Below are positions 13,398 to 19,755 of a stretch of 19,755 nucleotides of DNA, piece by piece. The stretch is from an uncultured Oscillibacter sp. (GTDB lineage Bacteria > Bacillota > Clostridia > Oscillospirales > Oscillospiraceae). The notes beneath the pieces are model-generated. The model was not told the origin of the DNA. It saw nothing but the letters and a program-made list of their open reading frames with translations, and made no database searches. A program made the position numbers and the translations under genes. Every line of letters starts with the position of its first letter. The first letter of the stretch is position 1. The DNA lies in assembly GCA_948435975.1 (NCBI GenBank), contig CAOJHG010000002.1, forward strand, positions 1 through 19,755, read 5' to 3'.

Positions 13398-14405
13398 ATG
13401 TTCATGAAACCGATACCCCTGGGCCACGAGACCCTGGACCCCGCCGGACTGACGGCGGACCGGAAGGACTGCCGCCGGTTTGGACCCTGCGGCGCGGGGA
13501 AGCGGGCCCTCTATCTGAACAGCTTTTATCTGGACTGCCGCTATTACATTCCCTATGAGGAGGTGGAGCGGGTCTTCAAGCGGGTGGCCATGAGCGCCGG
13601 CGGCTTTTCCCACCGGGGCGTCTTCGCCTCCATTCCCTATCTGGTGGTGGAGTACGGCGGCGGGAAGCAGAAGCAGTGCAATTTCAAATACGAGGACCAG
13701 GTGGACCAGCTCCTGGAATATCTCTCCAAGCTCCGCCCCAGCATCCCCCGGGTCAGCAGGGAGGGCGAGGCGCGCCTTGCCAAACGGGAGCGGGAACGGG
13801 CCGCCAGGGTTTTGCCGGAGCTGACGGAACAGGCGGACAGGAGTGTGAGGCTCCTTCAAAAGGCGGAGGCCTATTTGGAGGAGCGCCCGGACCTGACGGG
13901 GGAACTGAGCCGGTCCGCCCGGGAGAAGCGGGCGTATCTGCGCAGCAAGCCCAGCTACCGGTATGTTGCTCTGGCGGTGACGGCGGCGGGACTGCTGGCG
14001 CTGATTTATGGCATTTACGCTCTGACACAGGGCGCGGGCACGGCGCTGTATTTCCTGCTGTTTGGTCTGGCGGCGCTGTTCATGTTCTCCGGGGCCAATG
14101 TGCTGCCTACCTCCCGGAACAACCGGAAGGCGGTGATGGGCCGGGCGGAAGCGGCCCAAGGGGCTATGGAAGCGTATCTCAAGGAGTTTCCCAAATTCCC
14201 GCTGCCGCCCCGCTACGCCCATCCGGCGGTTCTCCGAAGAATGCGCCGGGCGCTGGAGGAGGGCAGGGCGGAAAGTCCCGAAGGAGCTTTGGAAGTGGTC
14301 AAGCGGGACCTGAAGGCGCTGAACTCCAGCGTGGAGGTGGATCAGGAGGAGTACGACGAGGTCATGGCCATCAAGCCGATGTTCTTAAACGAGGATTATC
14401 AATAA
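13398..14405 (+). CDS. hypothetical membrane protein with two TM helices
   Basis: The 335-residue protein starts at ATG 13398 after AAGGAG (13385-13390). The N-terminal 110 residues form a soluble domain with conserved-looking segments (YLNSFYLDCRYYIPYEEVER, and SIPYLVVEYGGG). A charged helical region (120-185) comes next, then two membrane helices at about 189-209 and 215-235, and a cytosolic tail with FPLPPRYAHPAVLRRM. It is of a type seen as hypothetical in gut Firmicutes; I assign no function. Codon use is GC-rich, as in the CstA gene. It ends just before the palindrome shared with 8326-8366. Confidence 0.72.
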   Translation: MFMKPIPLGHETLDPAGLTADRKDCRRFGPCGAGKRALYLNSFYLDCRYYIPYEEVERVFKRVAMSAGGFSHRGVFASIPYLVVEYGGGKQKQCNFKYEDQVDQLLEYLSKLRPSIPRVSREGEARLAKRERERAARVLPELTEQADRSVRLLQKAEAYLEERPDLTGELSRSAREKRAYLRSKPSYRYVALAVTAAGLLALIYGIYALTQGAGTALYFLLFGLAALFMFSGANVLPTSRNNRKAVMGRAEAAQGAMEAYLKEFPKFPLPPRYAHPAVLRRMRRALEEGRAESPEGALEVVKRDLKALNSSVEVDQEEYDEVMAIKPMFLNEDYQ

Positions 14406-14408
14406 GCA

Positions 14409-14441
14409 AAAGTCCCTGGAGGAAATTCCTCCAGGGGCTTT
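14409..14441. terminator. palindrome terminator between convergent genes
   Basis: 16-base arms (14409-14424 and 14426-14441, one G-U pair) close around one central A and run into CTTTCATTCT. It serves the plus-strand membrane protein gene and the convergent minus-strand operon ending at 14446. The inner 21 bases (14415-14435) are identical to 8336-8356. Confidence 0.7.
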
Positions 14442-14445
14442 CATT

Positions 14446-14742
14446 CTATGTGACAGGGCGTTCCTTGGAGCTTCCGTGCTGAAAGCGCGTCTCTCCCATC
14501 ATACTGCTCGTTTTCACTTCCAGACGCCTGATTTCATCCTCACCATAGACCATGCCCAGCCCGGAACCGCAGTCCCAATTTACGAAAACCGTGCCGATAT
14601 CATCTACGCTGCTGACGGTACCGCGGTCGCCCTTTTTCAATTTGCTGTATGGGTCCGGGCCCATGCTGATAAGCTCCACTCGGCAGCCGGCCGGGAACCG
14701 CTCGCGCACGCGCCGAACCTCCTCTTTACTCGGGAGTCTCAT
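14446..14742 (-). CDS. DUF4314-domain protein
   Basis: This 98-residue protein is of the DUF4314 family, often found on Firmicute conjugative elements. The recognisable core is LPSKEEVRRVRERFPAGCRV, then SMGPDPYSKLKKGDRGTV, followed by DDIGTVFVNWDCGSGLGMVYG, an SH3-like small beta domain. The biochemical role of the family is unknown. Its ATG overlaps the stop of the gene before it (ATGA), so it is translationally coupled as the last gene of the minus-strand SSB operon. Confidence 0.83.
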   Translation of the reverse strand: MRLPSKEEVRRVRERFPAGCRVELISMGPDPYSKLKKGDRGTVSSVDDIGTVFVNWDCGSGLGMVYGEDEIRRLEVKTSSMMGETRFQHGSSKERPVT

Positions 14743-15035
14743 GATCCTTTGCTCCTTTCCTCAAACTCGTACCACCGTTTCCACACGGTTTGAGCGGTGC
14801 CGGACTCAAACTCCACCAAATAATCGCTGGTCCACTCGTTCAAGTAGTGCTCATAAAAGGCGGCGAACCCTCTCTCGCAGACCAGGACGAAGTTGTCAAG
14901 CAGGCAGCCCTCTACCAGAACGCCAGTGTATTCCGCCCGATTCTGCTTCATCCATCTCGCCAAGTTGGCGCCGCTGATGCGGAATGTTGTTATTGAGCCT
15001 GTCTTTCCGCCTTTTTGCAAGTTTCTAATCTCCAT
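14739..15035 (-). CDS. hypothetical protein
   Basis: This 98-residue cytosolic protein begins MEIRNLQKGGKTGSITTFRI. The middle SGANLARWMKQNRAEYTGVL and the C-terminal WTSDYLVEFESG are notable but match no family I know. A modest AAAGGAA precedes its ATG. It sits between SSB and DUF4314 in one minus-strand operon with only 28 bases from the SSB stop, and overlaps the next gene by 4 bases. It probably supports element replication or maintenance by association only. Confidence 0.6.
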   Translation of the reverse strand: MEIRNLQKGGKTGSITTFRISGANLARWMKQNRAEYTGVLVEGCLLDNFVLVCERGFAAFYEHYLNEWTSDYLVEFESGTAQTVWKRWYEFEERSKGS

Positions 15036-15063
15036 TACACATTCCTTTCCGCTGCTTTACTGC

Positions 15064-15483
15064 TCAGAAGGGCAGTTCGCCCTCATCCTGCTCCCCGGCG
15101 GAAGTATCAGCAAATGAGGCGCCAGAGGCGGGCGGCGCGGTCCAGCCGTTCTTACTGTCGCTGGATTTGGAATCCCCAAAATAGACATTATCCGCAACAA
15201 CCTGAGCACTGCGCCGTTTGTTGCCCTCCCTGTCGGTCCAGTCCTGGATTTGCAGGCGGCCTTCGATGACCGCCATCCGCCCCTTAGAAAAAAATCTGCT
15301 GACAAACTCGGCTGTATTCCGCCAAGCCACGATGTCAATGAAATCCGTCTCCTTTTCACCGCTCTGAGACTTGAAGTCCCGGTCGCAGGCAATGGAGAAG
15401 GAAGTAACGGCGGTACCGCTATTCGTTCGGCGCAGCTCCGGGTCCCGGGTCAGGCGTCCCATTATTACGATTTTATTCAACAT
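15064..15483 (-). CDS. ssb: single-stranded DNA-binding protein
   Basis: This 139-residue SSB binds single-stranded DNA during replication, repair or conjugal transfer. The OB fold spans residues 1-105, with MLNKIVIMGRLTRDPELRRT at the start, FIDIVAWRNTAEF and VIEGRLQIQDW in the middle. A flexible Ser/Ala-rich linker follows, and the acidic tip EGELPF matches the conserved partner-binding tail (DxxLPF). An AAGGAG lies 8 bases before the ATG. It is typical of element-encoded SSBs in clostridial mobile DNA and works with the operon driven by leader copy 3. Confidence 0.93.
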   Translation of the reverse strand: MLNKIVIMGRLTRDPELRRTNSGTAVTSFSIACDRDFKSQSGEKETDFIDIVAWRNTAEFVSRFFSKGRMAVIEGRLQIQDWTDREGNKRRSAQVVADNVYFGDSKSSDSKNGWTAPPASGASFADTSAGEQDEGELPF

Positions 15484-15504
15484 AGCTCTGTCTCCTTTGT
15501 GCTT

Positions 15505-16062
15505 TTATTTTTGAGAATTGCCGTCTTCTCTCTCGGCCCGGGTCTTCCAGGACGCAAGCATTTGCTTCAGCGCTCCGCTGCTCCAGTGGCACCAAATCTT
15601 CTCGCCATTGCCAAACTCCGCGCAGATACCTACGTCCAGGATCAAAGCTGGGTCAAGAAGGCTTCTCTTGGGAAGAATGTCCGTGCAGTGGCCAAGCACC
15701 TGAATTTTGTTTTTCTTACATTCCGCCGCCATTTCGTAGGGGTCGTGACTCAGCCAGGTGTTCCAGGTTTCATGGGTCCCAATCGCGTATACGGGTACCT
15801 TTACCTGGATATTGGCGATCAGCTGTTCCGCTTCTTTCTGATAGGTGCGGCGGAACTCCCCATCGCTCATCTCGACACGGAAGAGCGTGTCTTCGCTGGG
15901 AACTTTCTCCTCGTGTGTGTCAAATACCAGCAGTGTGACAAAGGCCGCGTTTTTCGCCTTGACGGTGGCGCAGGCCATGTGCAGTGACCTCCCGGACTGC
16001 CATCCTTTCACTTGCTGTCCCAGCGCCAGGCCGCGCCAGGTGACGCTTTTTAAATTGTTGAT
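15505..16062 (-). CDS. hypothetical protein, first gene of SSB operon, ATC at the start position
   Basis: The conventional start is GTG 16011 (168 residues), but this has no ribosome site. The frame is open to 16062 and reads NNLKSVTWRGLALGQQVKGW, clearly protein-like. The only good ribosome site, GGAGGAGGG, lies just before an ATC codon at 16062-16060, exactly where ATG would be expected. So either ATC is used, as in rare AUU/AUC-start genes, or the start codon has mutated. The body contains hydrophobic strands (AAFVTLLVFDTHEEK), VPVYAIGTHETWNTWLS and GEKIWCHWSSGALKQML. I know no family. The stop is 22 bases before SSB. It is first downstream of leader copy 3. Confidence 0.62.
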   Translation of the reverse strand: MNNLKSVTWRGLALGQQVKGWQSGRSLHMACATVKAKNAAFVTLLVFDTHEEKVPSEDTLFRVEMSDGEFRRTYQKEAEQLIANIQVKVPVYAIGTHETWNTWLSHDPYEMAAECKKNKIQVLGHCTDILPKRSLLDPALILDVGICAEFGNGEKIWCHWSSGALKQMLASWKTRAEREDGNSQK

Positions 16063-16117
16063 CGTTTTTGCCCTCCTCCATCTCTATTTGCGGCAGGACG
16101 CCGCAGGTACATCTATG

Positions 16118-16149
16118 AAAAAAGCGTATGGAGAGATCCCCATACGCTT
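16118..16149 (-). terminator. second terminator after leader copy 3
   Basis: On the minus strand, AAGCGTATGG (16149-16140) pairs perfectly with CCATACGCTT (16131-16122) around an 8-base loop and runs into TTTTTT (16123-16118). This is a textbook intrinsic terminator between the promoter and the SSB operon. A further small hairpin (TGCGGC/GCCGCA) lies just before the ribosome site. Confidence 0.85.
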
Positions 16150-16163
16150 ATGACCCCAGTCCC

Positions 16164-16256
16164 AAAAAGAAAAGCGCCCAAAGGCCGAATAGCCTTCGAG
16201 CGCAGTGTAACACGGATACATGGATTCCCAGAAAGGAGGAACCTCTGATACTGTAT
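16164..16256 (-). ncRNA. leader RNA module copy 3 with intrinsic terminator
   Basis: The minus-strand transcript is predicted to start in ATACAGTATC (16256-16247). It has an internal hairpin (GGTTCC with GGAATCC, bulged), the shared linker CCGTGTTACA, and an 11-bp terminator stem whose right arm CCTTTGGGCGC is identical to copies 1 and 2. The stem is 16203-16193 with 16184-16174, followed by TTTTCTTTTT. It is the most diverged copy, yet all 11 stem positions still pair (G-U allowed). It precedes the minus-strand SSB operon. Confidence 0.7.
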
Positions 16257-16262
16257 GAAAAC

Positions 16263-16291
16263 AGTATACCCTCTTTGGCGGCAAAAAGCAA
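16263..16291 (-). promoter_or_regulatory. sigma-A promoter of leader copy 3
   Basis: On the minus strand TTGCTT (16291-16286), a 17-base spacer and TATACT (16268-16263). An inverted repeat ATACTGT-6-ACAGTAT (plus coordinates 16248-16267) overlaps the -10 box and start site, so a repressor could act here. The copy 2 -35 box starts 51 bases away in the opposite direction. Confidence 0.8.
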
Positions 16292-16342
16292 GCGGTATGT
16301 CGCGGGAAAACGCCTTCTCTCTGTTCCAATTATGAAAAAGAC

Positions 16343-16371
16343 TTGCAAAGTCCCTTCCCGTCGAATATAAT
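16343..16371 (+). promoter_or_regulatory. sigma-A promoter of leader copy 2
   Basis: TTGCAA (16343-16348), a 17-base spacer and TATAAT (16366-16371), then 6 bases and ATACAGTATC (16378-16387). It is divergent from the copy 3 promoter. Confidence 0.87.
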
Positions 16372-16377
16372 AGCATC

Positions 16378-16463
16378 ATACAGTATCCGTCGATTGCGAA
16401 AGCAGTCTATCGTGACCGTGTTACAAAGCGTTCAAGGGCAGCTGTGCCTTTGGGCGCTTTTTT
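16378..16463 (+). ncRNA. leader RNA module copy 2 with intrinsic terminator
   Basis: A predicted transcript of about 86 nt. It starts in ATACAGTATCCGT, forms a 6-bp hairpin with a GAAA tetraloop (16392-16397 with 16402-16407), has a linker containing CGTGACCGTGTTACAAAGCG, and ends in a terminator stem (16425-16438 with 16447-16460) and T run. Compared with copy 1, the outer hairpin pair changes from A-U to G-C, and three left-arm bases of the terminator change to G-U-compatible ones. A second hairpin follows at 16501. Confidence 0.77.
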
Positions 16464-16500
16464 ATTATATATGGCCCTCGTTTCCGGGGGCACATCCATG

Positions 16501-16527
16501 AGGGACGCCATAAGGCGCCCCTATTTT
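16501..16527 (+). terminator. second terminator-like hairpin after leader copy 2
   Basis: AGGGACGCC (16501-16509) pairs with GGCGCCCCT (16514-16522) with one A-C mismatch around ATAA, followed by ATTTT. The stretch 16528-16594 before the ligase ribosome site shows no clear promoter. Confidence 0.6.
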
Positions 16528-16594
16528 CATGTGGAGGTGAGAGGATTCCCCAAGAAAGAGTTCTACAAAATACGGAATTGAATGGAGGCTGAGA

Positions 16595-18222
16595 ATGAAT
16601 CCCATATCTCGAATGAAAGAACTGATCCCCAAAATTCTGGATGCAGATACCGCCTATTATAAGCTGGACGCGCCGGTTCTGTCTGACCGCGAATACGACC
16701 AGCTCTATGACGAGCTGCTTCAACTGGAACGGGACACCGGCATTATCCTGGGGAGCTCCCGCCCGGGGAACTGCTGGAGGGCCTTGCGGAAGTCCGCCAC
16801 ACCCGGCCCATGTTGTCCGCCGCAAAGACCAAATCGGTGGAAAATCTGATGACGTTCATTGGCGGCCGCACGTCTGTGCTTTCCTGGAAGCTGGACGGCC
16901 TCACGCTGGTTCTCCGATATGAGGGCGGGGCGTTGAGGCAGGCCATCACCCGGGGCCGGGAGGGACTTGTGGGCGAAGATGTTACCCATACGGTCCGGCA
17001 TATGCGGAACGTACCCCGTCGGATTCCCTGCAAGGAGCCGCTGGAAGTACGGGGCGAAGGCGTAATCAGCTGGGCAAATTTCCAGACTATAAACCATACA
17101 TTGGGGGACGCCTACACCTCTCCCCGCAGTCTGGCGGCCGGAAGTGTGCGCAAGCTGGACGCCAGGGAGGCTGTAAAGCGGCCTGTCGAGTTCATCGCTT
17201 TCGATCTGATCAGCGACGCCGAAACCTGGAATACCAAACGGCAGCAGCTGGATTTTTTGTCTCAACAGGGTTTCGACGTGGTTCCCCATGTCCTGCTGGA
17301 CGCCCGGGAAGCCCCAAAGGATGTCCGGCACAAAATCGAGTCCATGGATCCGGCGGGCTATGCCTATCCGGTGGACGGGCTGATCGTGGAATATGATGAT
17401 TTGGCCTTTGGCCGTGCCCTGGGCGCTACGGGCCATCATGAAAACCGCCTGATGGCCCTGAAGTGGCAGGATACGCTCTACGAGACGGCCTTCCGGGGTT
17501 TGGAAGTGGCGACGACCCGCACCGGCATGGTCAGCCTTACCGGCGTCTTTGACGATGTGGAGATCGACGGCGCTATCGTCAATCACGCCTATCTGCACAA
17601 TCTGGACATCTTTATGGAGCTGGCTTTAGGGCCGGGGGACAAAATTTCCGTTTACCGTGCAAATATGATCATTCCCCAAATCGCGGAGAACCACACCAAA
17701 AGCGGCGACTGTCCGATCCCGTCAGTTTGCCCCTGCTGTGGCGGGACGCTGAAAATCCATAAGAGTCCCGGCGGCACCCGGCAGCTTTACTGCGAGAATC
17801 CCGACTGCCCCGCCAAGCTGGTCCGGAAGTTCGTTCACTTCTGCAGCAAGACCCGTATGGAGATGGAGGGGCTTGCGGAACAGACCCTGGAGCTCTTCGT
17901 GCAGCGGGGGTGGATCAAAAACTTTGGCGACATCTATGAACTGGAGCGGCACCGGGCCGAAATCGTCGCAGCGCCCGGTTTTGGTCAGAAATCCTTTGAC
18001 CGCATTCAGTCCGCCGTTGATAAACGCCGCACCTGTACGCTGAATCAGTTCATCGCCGCCCTGGGCATCCCCATGGTAGGCCGTCACGCCGGGCGGGAGC
18101 TGAGCCGTCATTTCCACGGGTCCTGGGCGGAGTTCGAACAGGCCATCCTGGATGGTTTCGACTTCACCACCCTGAAAGACTTCGCAACCTTGTGTGGGAC
18201 GCAGAGAAAAAGTCTCTCCTGA
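16595..18222 (+). pseudogene. ligA: NAD+-dependent DNA ligase, frameshifted and 3'-truncated
   Basis: The first 55 codons (ATG 16595, GGAGG at 16584-16588) give the Ia domain: YYKLDAPVLSDREYDQLYDE. The frame then shifts by -1 near 16751-16766 and resumes as PPGELLEGLAEVRHTRPMLS. The adenylation domain has the nucleophile motif KLDG (Lys codon 16888-16890), EVRGEGVISW, VDGLIVEYDD and LMALKW. The Zn finger (CPCCGG, CENPDCPAK) and helix-hairpin-helix region (GIPMVGRHAGREL) follow. Homology ends at FDFTTLKDF near 18182, so the terminal part and BRCT domain are lost. It would be a second, element-borne LigA, and it is probably inactive as read. A one-base sequencing error could explain the frameshift but not the truncation. 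Confidence 0.83.
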
Positions 18223-19184
18223 TCCACAGCATGATCTACGGCTATGCAATCCCCGCCATGTACTTTACCCGTGACGAGAGCGGCGTCTATGATAGCCTGG
18301 ACGGAAAGCAACGGTCAAATACCATCAGCGAATTTCTCCATGATGAATTTGCATTGTCCACCGACACCCCTACTGTTGTAGATGACAACGGGTGTGTGGA
18401 TGATGTCAGTGGACTTTACTTCTCGCAACTGCCTGAGTGGGCAAGGGACCGGATTAAAGACTACAACCTCACGATTTATTACTATGAAGGAATGACAGAA
18501 ACGGAGGTCAGAGAGTTCTTCCGCAGGCTGAACAACGGCAAGCCTTTGAGTGCCATTGAGCTGACCCGTGCCAACGTCCCCAGCTTGACAATCTTTCAGT
18601 AGCTTGCCAAGCACAAAGCAATTCAGTTTGTAGTTTCGGAGGCTGGCAAAAAGCGGTTCACCGATGAGATGATCGCCATGCAGCTTTACCAGCTTATCAC
18701 AGAGGAATCCCCCGACTTCTCTACCAAGCCCTTCCGTGAATGGGCCAGCAAGGTCGAGGTTGACAGTGAGCTGCTGAACACGATTAACTCCGGGTTGGAT
18801 GCCTACTCGGTGTTCGCTGAGAGTTTGGTCGATGTCAACAGCAAGGTTCTCCGCACCATTAAGGGCAGGACGCACTTCATCAGCTGTGCCTATTACTGCT
18901 GTCTGGCAGTCCAATATGATGTCAACCAGGATGAAATTAACCGCACCTTGACCGAGTTTTTCAGCGGACATCCATCCACATCATCGGAGTACAATCACAC
19001 CGTATCTGCTGGCAGCGCAAAGCCTGCTTCGGTGCAGACACGGCGGGATGTGATGCGGTCTTTGCTCCCGGCGACCGTTGATGCGGGGGAGAATGGAGAA
19101 CAAAATATTTTCGATTCGGAGCAGGGTGGAGCGGGTAGGTCGGTGGAGTCATTAAAGGGGTTTTCCTGTGAGCGCTACGCTTGA
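18183..19184 (+). pseudogene. DUF262-family protein, 5'-truncated with internal amber stop
   Basis: Homology starts abruptly at RNLVWDAEKKSLLIHSMIYG, typical of a point some way into a DUF262 (GmrS-like) domain, and continues with YAIPAMYFTRDESG and the DGKQR motif (DGxQR) expected of the family. There is no start codon or ribosome site because the ligase relic abuts it. After SLTIFQ an in-frame TAG (18600-18602) interrupts the sequence, then the same frame continues LAKHKAIQFVVSEAGKKRFT to 19184. DUF262 proteins are nucleotide-dependent nuclease or defence components. This copy should be inactive. The C-terminal end overlaps the next gene's start, a sign of a once-functional operon. Confidence 0.8.
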
Positions 19185-19755
19185 TTCCGGCTGTATGCCT
19201 GTAAAACATATTGCCTCATACAGTTTTGGGAAGGACAGCTTGGCAACCGTTTTGTTAGCAAACAAACACGGGGAACCGTTGGACGAGGTCGTATACTGTG
19301 AAGTCATGTTTGACAAGGGTATCTCTGGCGAAGTACCAGAGCACCGGGATTTCATCTATAACAAGGCCATCCCGGCGCTAAATCGCATGGGTGTGGAGGT
19401 CGTTGTGCTCCGTGCCTATCAAACCTATGTTGGGCTGTTTACAGGTAAAATCACCCGAGGGCCTAAAAAGGGCATGGTACGGTCATTTCCAATCTGTGGG
19501 CGCTGCGCTGTCCAGAGAGATTGTAAAGCGCGTCCCATTCACCGCTATTTGAAAACGCTCCCAGCTCATGTCGTACAATATGTGGGGATTGCAAAAGATA
19601 AAACTGATCGTCTGTTCCGGATGGAAGGTCGAAAACAAGTCTCACTGTTAGAAAAATACAGTATATCGGAATCCAAGGCAAGGCAGCTCTGTGAGGCTGC
19701 CAATGTCATTAAGTTAAGGAAAAGAGTCTTGGACGCCATGTATGAGGAGTCCAAG
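19168..19755 (+). CDS. PP-loop PAPS-reductase-family protein, partial
   Basis: The gene leaves the right edge; 196 codons are visible. It starts at GTG 19168, 7 bases after AAAGGGG (an ATG at 19192 is an alternative), and overlaps the DUF262 relic by 17 bases. The ATP pyrophosphatase P-loop is SYSFGKDSLATVL (SxGKDS-type). A Cys cluster CGRCAVQRDC and VQYVGIAKDKTDRLFRM follow, as in the phosphoadenosine phosphosulfate reductase/DndC-like family. Such proteins activate substrates by adenylation in sulfur metabolism or in DNA phosphorothioate-type modification. A pairing with DUF262 suggests a defence or modification cassette rather than sulfate assimilation. Confidence 0.85.
   Translation, partial: MSATLDSGCMPVKHIASYSFGKDSLATVLLANKHGEPLDEVVYCEVMFDKGISGEVPEHRDFIYNKAIPALNRMGVEVVVLRAYQTYVGLFTGKITRGPKKGMVRSFPICGRCAVQRDCKARPIHRYLKTLPAHVVQYVGIAKDKTDRLFRMEGRKQVSLLEKYSISESKARQLCEAANVIKLRKRVLDAMYEESK

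Noticed and set aside
16751..16766. Programmed frameshift in the ligase
   Set aside because: There is no classical heptameric slippery site or clear downstream pseudoknot, and the gene is also truncated at its end, so decay or an indel error is simpler.
18600..18602. TAG recoding or pyrrolysine readthrough
   Set aside because: TAG ends other plausible genes in this window, and no pyl genes were seen.
1..19755. tRNA, rRNA, CRISPR arrays, complete insertion sequences
   Set aside because: I looked for cloverleaf-type sequences, regular spaced repeats and transposase motifs and saw none that I could support.

Overview
The window looks like part of an integrative or mobilisable element from a gut Firmicute. 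I infer a Clostridia/Oscillospiraceae-type host from the strong AGGAGG ribosome sites, the frequent GTG and TTG starts, the sigma-A promoters and the small DUF-type proteins typical of clostridial conjugative elements. No tRNA, rRNA, CRISPR array or complete insertion sequence was seen. TAG, TAA and TGA all act as stops.

Left part (1-8310, moderate GC). A sigma-70-like protein and an HTH_16-type protein (the Tn916 orf7/orf8 type of pair) precede a tyrosine recombinase. Directly upstream of the recombinase lies a cluster of four CAACATAA boxes, two inverted and two direct. This matches the layout of the internal resolution site used by the Tn4430 TnpI recombinase. Small accessory genes follow, including DpnD/PcfM-like and DUF4241-like ones. 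An operon from 4739 to 8309 then carries two unknown proteins, an N6-methyltransferase-like protein that lacks its catalytic NPPY motif, another unknown, and an ADP-ribosyltransferase-like plus HD-domain protein split by a frameshift at a T run.

Middle part (8310-14445, visibly GC-rich, chromosome-like). It holds a MoxR AAA ATPase and a VWA-domain partner with their own consensus promoter, a small unknown gene, a CstA-family peptide transporter with its own promoter, and a two-helix membrane protein. Terminator palindromes with an identical 21-bp core bound the block at both ends.

Right part (14446-19755, element-like again). A minus-strand operon encodes a protein with no standard start codon, SSB, an unknown and a DUF4314 protein. 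A plus-strand set holds a NAD+-dependent DNA ligase relic (frameshifted and 3'-truncated), fused to a DUF262 relic (5'-truncated, with an internal amber stop), then a PP-loop PAPS-reductase-family gene that leaves the window.

The most striking feature is a three-copy regulatory module: 4508-4686 (+), 16291-16118 (-) and 16343-16527 (+). Each copy has a near-consensus promoter with a 17-bp spacer, exactly 6 bp, the block ATACAGTATC, a first hairpin, a terminator with an invariant right arm (CCTTTGGGCGCTTTT), and then a second, unrelated terminator-like hairpin before the gene. Left-arm changes keep the terminator stem paired. The three modules head the accessory operon, the SSB operon and the ligase gene, so they look like a regulon controlled by read-through of tandem terminators, or alternatively a family of small RNAs.
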